The notes beneath the pieces were generated by a model that was given only the letters and a program-made list of their open reading frames with translations, did not search any database and was not told the DNA's origin. From contig JAUUYD010000098.1 in the NCBI GenBank assembly GCA_030590585.1, positions 1 through 7,692 of the forward strand: 7,692 nucleotides of DNA, in the 5' to 3' direction. A program made the position numbers and the translations under genes. Shown here in pieces: positions 1 to 5,668 of the stretch; the stretch's first letter is position 1, and every line of letters begins with the position of its first letter. This DNA comes from Spirochaeta sp. (GTDB lineage Bacteria; Spirochaetota; Spirochaetia; Spirochaetales_E; Spirochaetaceae_B).

Positions 1-126
1 ATCCATAGGCTGCCAACCCTGTACCAGAGCTTCACGGCCTGGTGAACACGAACGGGCGGCCCGCTGGTGGTGGGAAAATGACACCAGGAGGGAATGCGGG
101 CTTCATACAGGCAGCTAAAGCTGCAC
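1..126. other. Left-edge stretch without a supported gene
   Basis: No reading frame here has a start with a ribosome binding site or a recognisable product. Two small inverted repeats lie in it. GCAGCT (111-116) faces AGCTGC (119-124), directly behind the transporter stop codon. CCTGGTG (38-44) faces CACCAGG (82-88) across a G+C-rich loop. Neither is followed by a T tract on the minus strand, so I cannot call a proper intrinsic terminator. The stretch may be the 3' untranslated region of the minus-strand operon. Confidence 0.4.
111..124 (-). repeat. Small hairpin just after the transporter stop
   Basis: GCAGCT and AGCTGC form a near-perfect palindrome whose first arm begins three bases past the TAA of the EamA gene on the minus strand. 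As RNA it would make a 5-bp stem with a 4-base loop. There is no U tract after it, so it could at most be a weak or Rho-assisted 3' end. The arms are short enough that chance is a real alternative. Confidence 0.25.
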
Positions 127-1041
127 TTACTTCAGCTTCCGTGCTCCTGAAAGAAAATAGATCAACACCGATATGGCAATCATAAGCATCCCTGTCACAG
201 ATCCGCCATCGGGAGAATCCCCGGGTATGAGCAGCCATCCCAGAACAGCTCCGGTTACCGGTATGATAAATTTCCAGACCGACAAGGCGCCGGCTCCTGA
301 ACCGCTTTTCCGAAGAAGTTGAAACCAGATAGTTACTGCGGTTGATGATACGATGACGAGCCAGACAAGAGATATATAGAATGATGGTCCCGGAGCTATC
401 GAAGGCGGGCCTTCAACAATGCGGGATGCGATAAGCAGTATGCCCCCCCCGATTAGAAACTGACCTGAGCTTAAGACAATTGGTGAGATATCCCTGGAGG
501 TACGTGATACCCAGAGCGTGCTGAAAGAACTTGAAGTCAGGGCGATCAGTAATATTAGAATTCCGGTGATTTCAGCTGTAAGACTGTGTTCACCGCCAAA
601 GGAGCTGCGGCTGAGGCTTATAATCACCAACCCGATTATCCCCAGAAACAGTGAGAACCACTGGCGCCTGTTAAGGCGTTCCCCGGGTGGAAGGGCATGG
701 GCGGCAGCCGAGGTTAAAAGGGGCTGAGCTCCAATGATTATAGCCGCGATGGATGCGGGAATCATTCTCAGGGCGATGTAAAAAACACCGTAGAGCAGTG
801 AAGTCTGCAGAATCCCGATTGCGAATATAAATCCTCCATGATTCCTGATATCCGAAAGAAACCGTTTCCTGCCGTCAATAACTAAAACTATGGGAATGAG
901 AATCAAACCTGATATGAAAAATCGAATACCGGCAAAAAAAAACGGCTCTGCTCCGGCAGCAAAACCGGTTTTAATACCAACAAAAGCTGTCGACCAGAGC
1001 AGACATGCAAGCGCCGCAAGAAAGCCGTCACGTTTACGCAT
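127..1041 (-). CDS. EamA/DMT-family membrane transporter
   Basis: A 304-residue inner-membrane protein of the drug/metabolite transporter superfamily, probably an exporter of amino acids or other small metabolites; the substrate cannot be read from the sequence. It shows two EamA repeats of five helices each, with hydrophobic segments at roughly residues 7-28, 34-55, 70-90, 93-113, 128-145, 155-177, 187-207, 222-240, 250-272 and 282-298. The N-terminal RKRD and C-terminal RKLK suggest both ends face the cytoplasm. The LLWSTAFVGIK segment in helix 1 and the IPASIAAII segment in helix 4 are typical of the family. Its ATG overlaps the stop of the peptidase gene by one base (TAATG) and no Shine-Dalgarno sequence precedes it, so translation is probably coupled. 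The gene contains a T9 run (codons 33-36) and a G8 run (codons 197-200), both possible slippage sites. Family call is firm; role is inference. Confidence 0.9.
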   Translation of the reverse strand: MRKRDGFLAALACLLWSTAFVGIKTGFAAGAEPFFFAGIRFFISGLILIPIVLVIDGRKRFLSDIRNHGGFIFAIGILQTSLLYGVFYIALRMIPASIAAIIIGAQPLLTSAAAHALPPGERLNRRQWFSLFLGIIGLVIISLSRSSFGGEHSLTAEITGILILLIALTSSSFSTLWVSRTSRDISPIVLSSGQFLIGGGILLIASRIVEGPPSIAPGPSFYISLVWLVIVSSTAVTIWFQLLRKSGSGAGALSVWKFIIPVTGAVLGWLLIPGDSPDGGSVTGMLMIAISVLIYFLSGARKLK

Positions 1042-2828
1042 TATAACAGCGGGGCTGTTCGGAGATTGAGCCAGTCCCTCTGGTCTTTCTCAAGCATTGG
1101 ACTCAGGCGTCTTGAAACCTCTGAGTGATATTCATTAACCCAATTGAGCTCCTCTTCATTCAGCAATTCAGTATTTATAAGTCTGGAGTCATAGGGAGCC
1201 AGAGTAAGAGTATCGAATGCCAGAAATGTTCCGAACTCATTACTTATATCCTCCCGGCAGATCAGCAGATTCTCTATCCGGATTCCGTATTGATTTTCCC
1301 GGTATACTCCAGGCTCGTTGGAGACCACCATACCCGGCTCCAATGCAACATCAATTGCTGCGGGGCTTAAGCGATGAGGGCCCTCATGAACATTGAGGCG
1401 GTAGCCGACTCCATGTCCCGTGCCATGACCGTAATTAATACCCTCCTGCCACAAAGCATTTCGGGCCAAAGCGTCAAGCTGGTATCCACGGGTGCCTTGA
1501 GGAAAACGGGCACGGGAAACGGCAATATGGCCCTTTAATGTAAGTGTGTAGTCCTTAATCTGCATTTCCGTCGGTTTTCCAAGAGATATGGTACGTGTAA
1601 TGTCGGTAGTTCCTTCTTCCCATTGACCTCCGGAATCAATGAGAAACAGGTTTGCCCCGCTCTGCAGTGTAAGAGCACTCTCAGAACTGGCTTCATAGTG
1701 ACATATGGCAGCGTGGGGACCGAATGCGGGAACAGGTGAAAAACTCTCTTCGAGAAAGCCCGGAATTGCCGAACGTTCTTCCAACAGCATCGCCGCTGCG
1801 TCAAGTTCCGTCAGCTTCTGCCCTTCCTCCATGGATTTCTCAAGATTGATGAGAAAGCGAACCATGGCCACTCCGTCTTTTTCCATTGCCCTTGTAATGT
1901 TTGATACTTCAACCGCATTTTTCCGTGCCTTCATCAGAATTACCGGATCTTTGGCAGTTTTTATTTTTGTTACTGCGGGCAGGTGATCCATCACAGCCTT
2001 TGTAAGGGACTGCGGATCGATCAGAATGCGGGATGATTCGGGGATTTTTTTCAGCGCCGGGAAGAATCCATCGTAATCTGCCGTTTGAACACCATCTTCA
2101 TAAAGTGAGTTTTTCAGATTCTCATCTAATCGCGTCTGATTGGTGTACCACACAAATTTCCCGGCCGAACAGATGATAAAACCGGTGACAACAGGACTGT
2201 AGGAAACATCCCCTCCGCGAACGTTCAGCAGCCAGGCCGTAGAATCAAGGCCGATACCGATCCAGCTGTCGGTATCTTCCAACTCGAGGGCCGTTTTCAG
2301 GCGCTCCAGGCGGAAAGCGCGTGATTCACCGGTTTCATCTTCATCCAGTTCAATGACGGCAGCTTCTGAACAGGGAGGTCTGTCAGTCCAAATATCGTTA
2401 ATCAGATCTAAATCGCTTACCATCCCGATACCACTATCCTGAAGTTTCGTATTCCATTTTCCGGCGGTTTCCATCAAGACGGTACGTCCGTTGAATCCGA
2501 CTTTATCACCGGAAGTCAGATTATCGGCAAGCCAATCCTGTATGGCAGCTACACCATCCCGGCCATCCTTGAATAAGTCGATACCGCTCCCTGAGAGCTC
2601 ATCTGAAGCCTGAATCCAGTAGCGGAAATCGGTCCAGAGCCCGGCACAATCTTTTGTAACCGCCACAATACCGGCACTGCCTGAAAATCCGCTGATCCAC
2701 TCACGGGTTCGCCATCCGGCAGGAGGATACTCACTGCCATGAGGATCGGAGCCTGTAACGATGTAGGCGTCCACTCCTGATGAGTCCATCAATCTTCGCA
2801 GAGATTCAATTCTTCGTGGAATATTCAA
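1041..2828 (-). CDS. Xaa-Pro aminopeptidase (aminopeptidase P), M24B
   Basis: A 595-residue cytosolic metallopeptidase that removes an N-terminal residue preceding proline. Two creatinase-type N-terminal domains (about 1-150 and 155-310) precede a pita-bread M24 domain (about 315-530) and a C-terminal M24_C segment beginning near APYDSRL. The dinuclear metal ligands are all visible: D398 (FLIDSGG), D409 (TTDITRT), H472 (GHGTGHGVG), E505 (SNEPGVY) and E519 (IRIENLL). H372, H377 and H481 fit the substrate-binding histidines. Ligand spacing matches that I recall for human XPNPEP1 to within one residue, and the length fits the eukaryote-like three-domain form rather than E. coli PepP. I start it at TTG 2828 because AGGAGG lies five bases upstream and the product begins MNIPRRIE, as expected. 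An upstream in-frame TTG at 2924 would add 32 unconvincing residues. It is the first gene of an operon with the transporter. No signal peptide is seen. Confidence 0.93.
   Translation of the reverse strand: MNIPRRIESLRRLMDSSGVDAYIVTGSDPHGSEYPPAGWRTREWISGFSGSAGIVAVTKDCAGLWTDFRYWIQASDELSGSGIDLFKDGRDGVAAIQDWLADNLTSGDKVGFNGRTVLMETAGKWNTKLQDSGIGMVSDLDLINDIWTDRPPCSEAAVIELDEDETGESRAFRLERLKTALELEDTDSWIGIGLDSTAWLLNVRGGDVSYSPVVTGFIICSAGKFVWYTNQTRLDENLKNSLYEDGVQTADYDGFFPALKKIPESSRILIDPQSLTKAVMDHLPAVTKIKTAKDPVILMKARKNAVEVSNITRAMEKDGVAMVRFLINLEKSMEEGQKLTELDAAAMLLEERSAIPGFLEESFSPVPAFGPHAAICHYEASSESALTLQSGANLFLIDSGGQWEEGTTDITRTISLGKPTEMQIKDYTLTLKGHIAVSRARFPQGTRGYQLDALARNALWQEGINYGHGTGHGVGYRLNVHEGPHRLSPAAIDVALEPGMVVSNEPGVYRENQYGIRIENLLICREDISNEFGTFLAFDTLTLAPYDSRLINTELLNEEELNWVNEYHSEVSRRLSPMLEKDQRDWLNLRTAPLL
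1045..1059 (-). repeat. Hairpin at the peptidase/transporter junction
   Basis: AACAGC (1045-1050) and GCTGTT (1054-1059) are perfect 6-base inverted arms with a 3-base loop. They fall within the last codons of the peptidase and end three bases before the transporter ATG. As RNA this small stem could hide the transporter start until a ribosome finishing the peptidase melts it. That role is inference; the arms themselves are plain in the sequence. Confidence 0.35.
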
Positions 2829-2833
2829 ACAGA

Positions 2834-2839
2834 CCTCCT
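2834..2839 (-). promoter_or_regulatory. Shine-Dalgarno site that fixes the TTG start of the peptidase
   Basis: AGGAGG on the minus strand sits five bases before TTG 2828. This is the best ribosome binding site in the window and is why the shorter, 595-residue peptidase is preferred over the form beginning at 2924. Confidence 0.85.
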
Positions 2840-2852
2840 CAGCTGGTCCAAG

Positions 2853-2858
2853 ATTATA
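2853..2858 (-). promoter_or_regulatory. Probable -10 box of the peptidase-transporter operon
   Basis: A perfect TATAAT on the minus strand, about 25 bases before the TTG start, would give a transcript beginning near 2846 with a leader of under 20 bases that just includes the AGGAGG. The -35 region is poor: TTGCTT lies only 14 bases upstream of the -10. The core ATTATAAT is its own reverse complement, so a plus-strand -10 is equally present at 2855-2860; direction is inferred from the gene start. Confidence 0.5.
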
Positions 2859-2936
2859 ATGAGAGAAGTATCGAAGCAAGCCACGAATAGAGAAAAGTTG
2901 ACCGCAGCTGAAAAAACATATCAAGCTTTCGCTCTC

Positions 2937-2974
2937 ATCGCCGAAAATAATGGTGAGGGCTGACGGCGATTTTT
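2937..2974 (+). other. Terminator-like hairpin with short T tract
   Basis: ATCGCCG (2937-2943) and CGGCGAT (2964-2970) make a perfect 7-bp stem closing a 20-base loop, followed by five T residues (2970-2974) on the plus strand. The loop is long for an efficient terminator. Its loop and 3' arm overlap the 5' arm of a second stem (2954-2966 with 3011-3024), so the two structures cannot form together. Confidence 0.35.
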
Positions 2975-3024
2975 CAATTCACCCACCCAGGTGTACCCCT
3001 CCCAGGATAATCGTCGGCCCCTCA
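2954..3024 (+). other. Long imperfect stem, possible start of a small RNA
   Basis: Positions 2954-2966 can pair with 3011-3024 in 13 base pairs, including two G-U pairs and one bulged C at 3018. The strongest block is GAGGG with CCCTC. The enclosed loop holds the C-rich segment. AATAAT at 2946-2951 could serve as a -10 box placing an RNA 5' end near the first G residues of this stem, but no -35 match is seen. With the terminator at 3058 this would give an RNA of roughly 100 bases. I do not recognise it as SRP RNA, 6S RNA, tmRNA or a known riboswitch. Confidence 0.3.
2982..3003 (-). other. G-quadruplex motif on the minus strand
   Basis: The minus strand has four G runs of at least three, read as GGG, A, GGGG, TACACCT, GGG, T, GGG. 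Loops can be set to 2, 7 and 1 bases, which satisfies the usual quadruplex rule. The plus strand correspondingly has four C runs. Further G runs on the minus strand lie at 3018-3021 and around 3035-3042. Whether it folds in the cell cannot be judged from sequence. Confidence 0.5.
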
Positions 3025-3027
3025 GGC

Positions 3028-3058
3028 AGACCGTCCCTCCCCGGGCGGTCTTTTTTTT
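3028..3058 (+). terminator. Strong intrinsic terminator with no plus-strand gene before it
   Basis: AGACCG (3028-3033) pairs with CGGTCT (3046-3051). The stem extends inward through T-G, C-G and C-G pairs to nine base pairs around a 6-base loop, and eight T residues follow (3051-3058). The minus strand has no T tract, so it works only rightward. Both genes to its left run leftward, so it must either end an unannotated plus-strand RNA, act as an attenuator in a long leader of the mevalonate operon, or shield that operon from antisense read-through. Confidence 0.85.
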
Positions 3059-3106
3059 CCAAACATAGGCAAATTACAGGCAAAGACTCAGATATACTGG
3101 TTCAAA

Positions 3107-3115
3107 TGGTATAGT
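3107..3115 (+). promoter_or_regulatory. Candidate extended -10 promoter of the mevalonate operon
   Basis: TGGTATAGT contains a TGn extension and a -10 hexamer with five of six consensus bases (TATAGT). Transcription would begin near 3122, leaving a leader of about 135 bases before mvaS. No good -35 is seen, which is tolerable for an extended -10 promoter. A second candidate -10, CATAAT at 3193-3198, also lacks a -35. Confidence 0.4.
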
Positions 3116-3130
3116 TTCGATAAAAGATTT

Positions 3131-3157
3131 ATTATTGGTTGAGGTAATTTCAATAAT
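3131..3157. repeat. Inverted repeat 1 upstream of mvaS
   Basis: ATTATTG (3131-3137) and CAATAAT (3151-3157) are perfect 7-base inverted arms whose centres lie 20 bases apart, about two helical turns. This spacing suits a dimeric DNA-binding regulator. It overlaps inverted repeat 2. The arms are A+T-rich, which raises the chance of coincidence. Confidence 0.4.
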
Positions 3158-3177
3158 CGAGTGTTTTTGGAATTACC
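3143..3177. repeat. Inverted repeat 2 upstream of mvaS
   Basis: Positions 3143-3153 (GGTAATTTCAA) and 3167-3177 (TTGGAATTACC) are inverted arms of 11 bases, complementary except one position that is a G-U pair in RNA, around a 13-base loop. It could be an operator or a leader hairpin. It shares positions 3151-3153 with inverted repeat 1, so as RNA the two would compete. No T tract follows, so it is not a terminator. Confidence 0.45.
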
Positions 3178-3244
3178 CAGAATTGTAGAATTCATAATTA
3201 TGAAAAAACATGATGAAACTTAAGTACTGAGTTTGAAGCGTCCC

Positions 3245-3249
3245 GGGAG
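3245..3249 (+). promoter_or_regulatory. Ribosome binding site that decides the mvaS start
   Basis: GGGAG ends seven bases before ATG 3257. The in-frame ATG at 3251 is only one base away and the in-frame TTG at 3233 lies before the site, so 3257 is the best-supported start. Confidence 0.7.
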
Positions 3250-3256
3250 CATGAAA

Positions 3257-4531
3257 ATGAGTCAGACAAAAATCGGAATCGGAGATATCAGCCTGTACCT
3301 TCCCGATCCGAGTATGGATTTGAAGATATTGATGGAATCACGTGCCGTCTCACATCCACAACTGCAAAGAGTGATGAATCGCGCCATTGAGAATACAGGT
3401 CAGCTGTCCTTTCGTTTTCCAGAACCCTGGGAAGATACCGCATCCATGGCGGCTAATGCTGCCGCGCAAACCATGGAGCATCTGAATGAGAAAGATAGAA
3501 ACAGTATCAGGTATATCGCTGTCGGTACTGAGACCGCTGTTGATCATTCAAAACCGGCAGCCGCCTATGTTCAGGGAATGCTGAATGAAGCCGGTTATGG
3601 CTTGGGTAATGCCATGCTTACTTATGAGATAAAGCATGCCTGTGCCGGAGGTACAGCTGCACTGCTGTCATGCGCTGCCATGCTGAGTATATCGGGTAGA
3701 CTGAATGAAAAAGCGCTGGCCATCACAAGTGATATCGCACGTTACGATGCCCCGAGTACGGCTGAAATTACTCAAGGGGCCGGTGCTGTTTCCCTGTTGA
3801 TCGAAAAAAACCCTCGTCTGATTGAAATTGACTTATCAAATCAGGGATTCTTTTCTTCCGATGTGGATGATTTCTTCAGACCGCTGGATTCTGTTACTGC
3901 CAGAGTAAAAGGCCGCTACTCCATGGAATGCTATCAGGAAGCCCTTGAAAAAGCCTTTATTGATTACTGTGAGAGAAGCGGCAGTTCTCCCTGTAAAACC
4001 ATTGAAGAGATTGACTACATTGCTCTCCATGTACCATTTACCAGGATGCCGGAAACGGCCCTTAAAAAAATGCTCCGGAACATTTGCGGCAAAAATGATG
4101 CTGAAATTGCAGAATTTATGAAAAAAACAGGTTTCCTGGATGCCATGTATTTGAACCAGAGGTTTGGAAATTTGTATAACGCCTCTCTCTATACTTATCT
4201 TGCAGCACTGCTTCAGCAGGAATATGCCAGAATAGCTGAGGGCATAGTCGGGAAAAAAGTTATGATTGCCTCTTACGGTTCCGGAAACACAATGATGGTA
4301 TTCTCCGGGATCATCGCCGCCGAGGCCCCCGAGGTAATCCGCGCATGGGATCTGGATAAATGGAACCGCAGTTCCCGGCAGGTGAGTTTCAATGAATACC
4401 TTGAATGGCTGGACCGACCTGAAAATATTGATTCATGGCGAAGTATTCTTAAAAAGGCCAAGCCGAAAAAAGACCGCTTTTATCTGAAAGATTTTGGGGA
4501 AACGGGATTGCGAATTTACAGCCGGAGTTGA
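3257..4531 (+). CDS. mvaS: Hydroxymethylglutaryl-CoA synthase
   Basis: A 424-residue cytosolic enzyme of the thiolase-like superfamily that condenses acetyl-CoA with acetoacetyl-CoA to HMG-CoA, the first committed step of the mevalonate pathway. The catalytic triad of the family is visible: E92 in AVGTE, C129 in KHACAGG, and H258 in LHVPFTRM. Other family marks are ITQGAGA (about 171-177), DFFRP (205-209), GNLYNASLY (304-312) and YGSGN (340-344). The N-terminus MSQTKIGIGDISLYLP matches the usual first strand. Length is slightly above the roughly 390 residues of coccal enzymes. The nucleophile sits in HACAGG rather than the CYAAT of Staphylococcus, a form I recall from Borrelia. It is first in the operon, three bases before fni. 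Alternative starts are ATG 3251 and TTG 3233. Confidence 0.95.
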   Translation: MSQTKIGIGDISLYLPDPSMDLKILMESRAVSHPQLQRVMNRAIENTGQLSFRFPEPWEDTASMAANAAAQTMEHLNEKDRNSIRYIAVGTETAVDHSKPAAAYVQGMLNEAGYGLGNAMLTYEIKHACAGGTAALLSCAAMLSISGRLNEKALAITSDIARYDAPSTAEITQGAGAVSLLIEKNPRLIEIDLSNQGFFSSDVDDFFRPLDSVTARVKGRYSMECYQEALEKAFIDYCERSGSSPCKTIEEIDYIALHVPFTRMPETALKKMLRNICGKNDAEIAEFMKKTGFLDAMYLNQRFGNLYNASLYTYLAALLQQEYARIAEGIVGKKVMIASYGSGNTMMVFSGIIAAEAPEVIRAWDLDKWNRSSRQVSFNEYLEWLDRPENIDSWRSILKKAKPKKDRFYLKDFGETGLRIYSRS

Positions 4532-4534
4532 AAC

Positions 4535-5668
4535 ATGAGGGAAAACCTTCAGGACCGCAAACAGAAACATCTGGACATATGTCTCGACAGGTCTTTGTCT
4601 GTTGAGTCGGGAGATACCGGATTTGCAGGAATAAAACTGGCTCATAGGTCTCTGCCTGAAATTGAATCCGGTACTATTTCTCTTGAAACTCCATTCCTTG
4701 GCTATCGTTTGAAGATGCCTGTAATGATTTCCTGCATGACCGGTGGGTCGGATGAGGGTGAAAAACTCAACCGGATGCTGGCTGAAATTGCCAATGAAAC
4801 AGCCTTGGCTTTCGGTACCGGCTCCATTCGTGTGATGCTCAGGCATCCGGAAACATCATCCCATTTTGAACTGAAGAAACTGGCTCCCGACATACCTGTT
4901 CTGGCCAATATCGGCGCGGCCCAGTTAATTGAATACCCGCCTGATACCATTAATGATGCGGTACGGAGAATTGAGGCGGATGGTCTTTTTGTTCACCTGA
5001 ATCCTGCCCAGGAATTATTTCAGGACAAAGGAGAGCGTTTTTTCAAGGGTTGGTATGAGGGTTTAAACCGTCTGATGGACCGTGCGGATTACCCCGTTCT
5101 GGTAAAAGAGACCGGCGAAGGTATTCCGCCTGCAGAAGGGCTTCGGCTGTTGAATAGCGGGGTTTCATTCGTTGATGTTGCCGGGGCAGGAGGAACAGAC
5201 TGGATTGCAGTTGAAGCGTACAGCAGAGAGTCTTCTAATTATTCAGCAGCTGCGTCTTTTACCAATTGGGGTTACTCAACAGGAGAACTGCTGTTGGCAT
5301 ACAGACAGATTGTCCGGGCAGGAGGAGAATCAGGATCCCTGGTTTCCGGAAAAATCATTGCCTCCGGCGGCCTGCGGACCCCCCGTGACTTCGCGGTATC
5401 CCTCGCCTGCGGTGCATATCTGGGAGCTGCCGCCCTCCCCTTTATCCGGCTGGCATCAGAAGGCGGCCCGGATTCTGTAGCTGAATACATTGCTGAACTG
5501 GAGATAGGAATACGGGCGGCCATTATTCTAAGCGGATCAGGGTCACTGGAAAATTTAAGAAAAGCTGAATTAAGGGTAGATTCCGACTTGGCATTTCAAG
5601 CTGAAGCATTGGCTGAAGAAGCCCTGAAAGAAATCGGGGATGATAGGTCTGAGAGTATGAAAAGATGA
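4535..5668 (+). CDS. fni: Type 2 isopentenyl-diphosphate delta-isomerase (FMN-dependent)
   Basis: A 377-residue TIM-barrel flavoenzyme that interconverts isopentenyl and dimethylallyl diphosphate using reduced FMN and Mg2+. Family motifs in order: RKQKH (8-12) at the substrate site, SCMTGGS (66-72), FGTGSIR (93-99), NIGAAQL (125-131), HLNPAQE (154-160) with the conserved Gln159 and Mg-binding Glu160, VKETGEG (190-196), DVAGAGGTDW (214-223), SGGLRTPRD (277-285) and GAYLGAA (293-299), the last two forming the FMN phosphate site. The C-terminal ILSGSGSLENLRKA is also standard. GGAG lies eight bases before the ATG, and the gap after mvaS is three bases. Its last four bases overlap mvaA. The unrelated type 1 isomerase is excluded by fold motifs. 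Nothing essential is missing. Confidence 0.95.
   Translation: MRENLQDRKQKHLDICLDRSLSVESGDTGFAGIKLAHRSLPEIESGTISLETPFLGYRLKMPVMISCMTGGSDEGEKLNRMLAEIANETALAFGTGSIRVMLRHPETSSHFELKKLAPDIPVLANIGAAQLIEYPPDTINDAVRRIEADGLFVHLNPAQELFQDKGERFFKGWYEGLNRLMDRADYPVLVKETGEGIPPAEGLRLLNSGVSFVDVAGAGGTDWIAVEAYSRESSNYSAAASFTNWGYSTGELLLAYRQIVRAGGESGSLVSGKIIASGGLRTPRDFAVSLACGAYLGAAALPFIRLASEGGPDSVAEYIAELEIGIRAAIILSGSGSLENLRKAELRVDSDLAFQAEALAEEALKEIGDDRSESMKR

Larger units (their letters stand above)
2829..3256. other. Divergent control region between the two operons
   Basis: About 430 bases without a supported gene. From left to right it holds the peptidase ribosome binding site and -10 box (minus strand), a hairpin with a short T tract (2937-2974), a C-rich block that is a G-quadruplex motif on the minus strand (2982-3003), a strong plus-strand intrinsic terminator (3028-3058), an A+T-rich part with an extended -10 promoter candidate (3107-3115), two overlapping inverted repeats (3131-3177), repeated GAATT blocks (3170-3199), and the mvaS ribosome binding site (3245-3249). 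The composition changes abruptly at about 3060 from G+C-rich to A+T-rich. Confidence 0.7.

Noticed and set aside
32..238. 68-codon minus-strand frame at the left edge
   Set aside because: It overlaps the 3' end of the transporter gene in another frame, has no ribosome binding site, and the product resembles nothing I know.
2937..3058. SRP RNA or another housekeeping RNA
   Set aside because: The length would suit a small SRP RNA, but the conserved GGAA-type apical loop and its flanking asymmetric loop bases are absent on both strands.
3099..3109. GGTTCAAAT resembling a tRNA T-loop
   Set aside because: No matching T-stem, acceptor stem or anticodon arm can be found around it.
3200..3223. Seven-codon frame ATG...TAA in the mvaS leader, a possible leader peptide
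   Set aside because: No ribosome binding site stands before it, and it lacks the repeated codons expected of an attenuation peptide.
3233..3256. Eight-residue N-terminal extension of MvaS from TTG 3233
   Set aside because: The GGGAG ribosome site lies inside the extension, and family members begin at about the MSQTKIGIG position.
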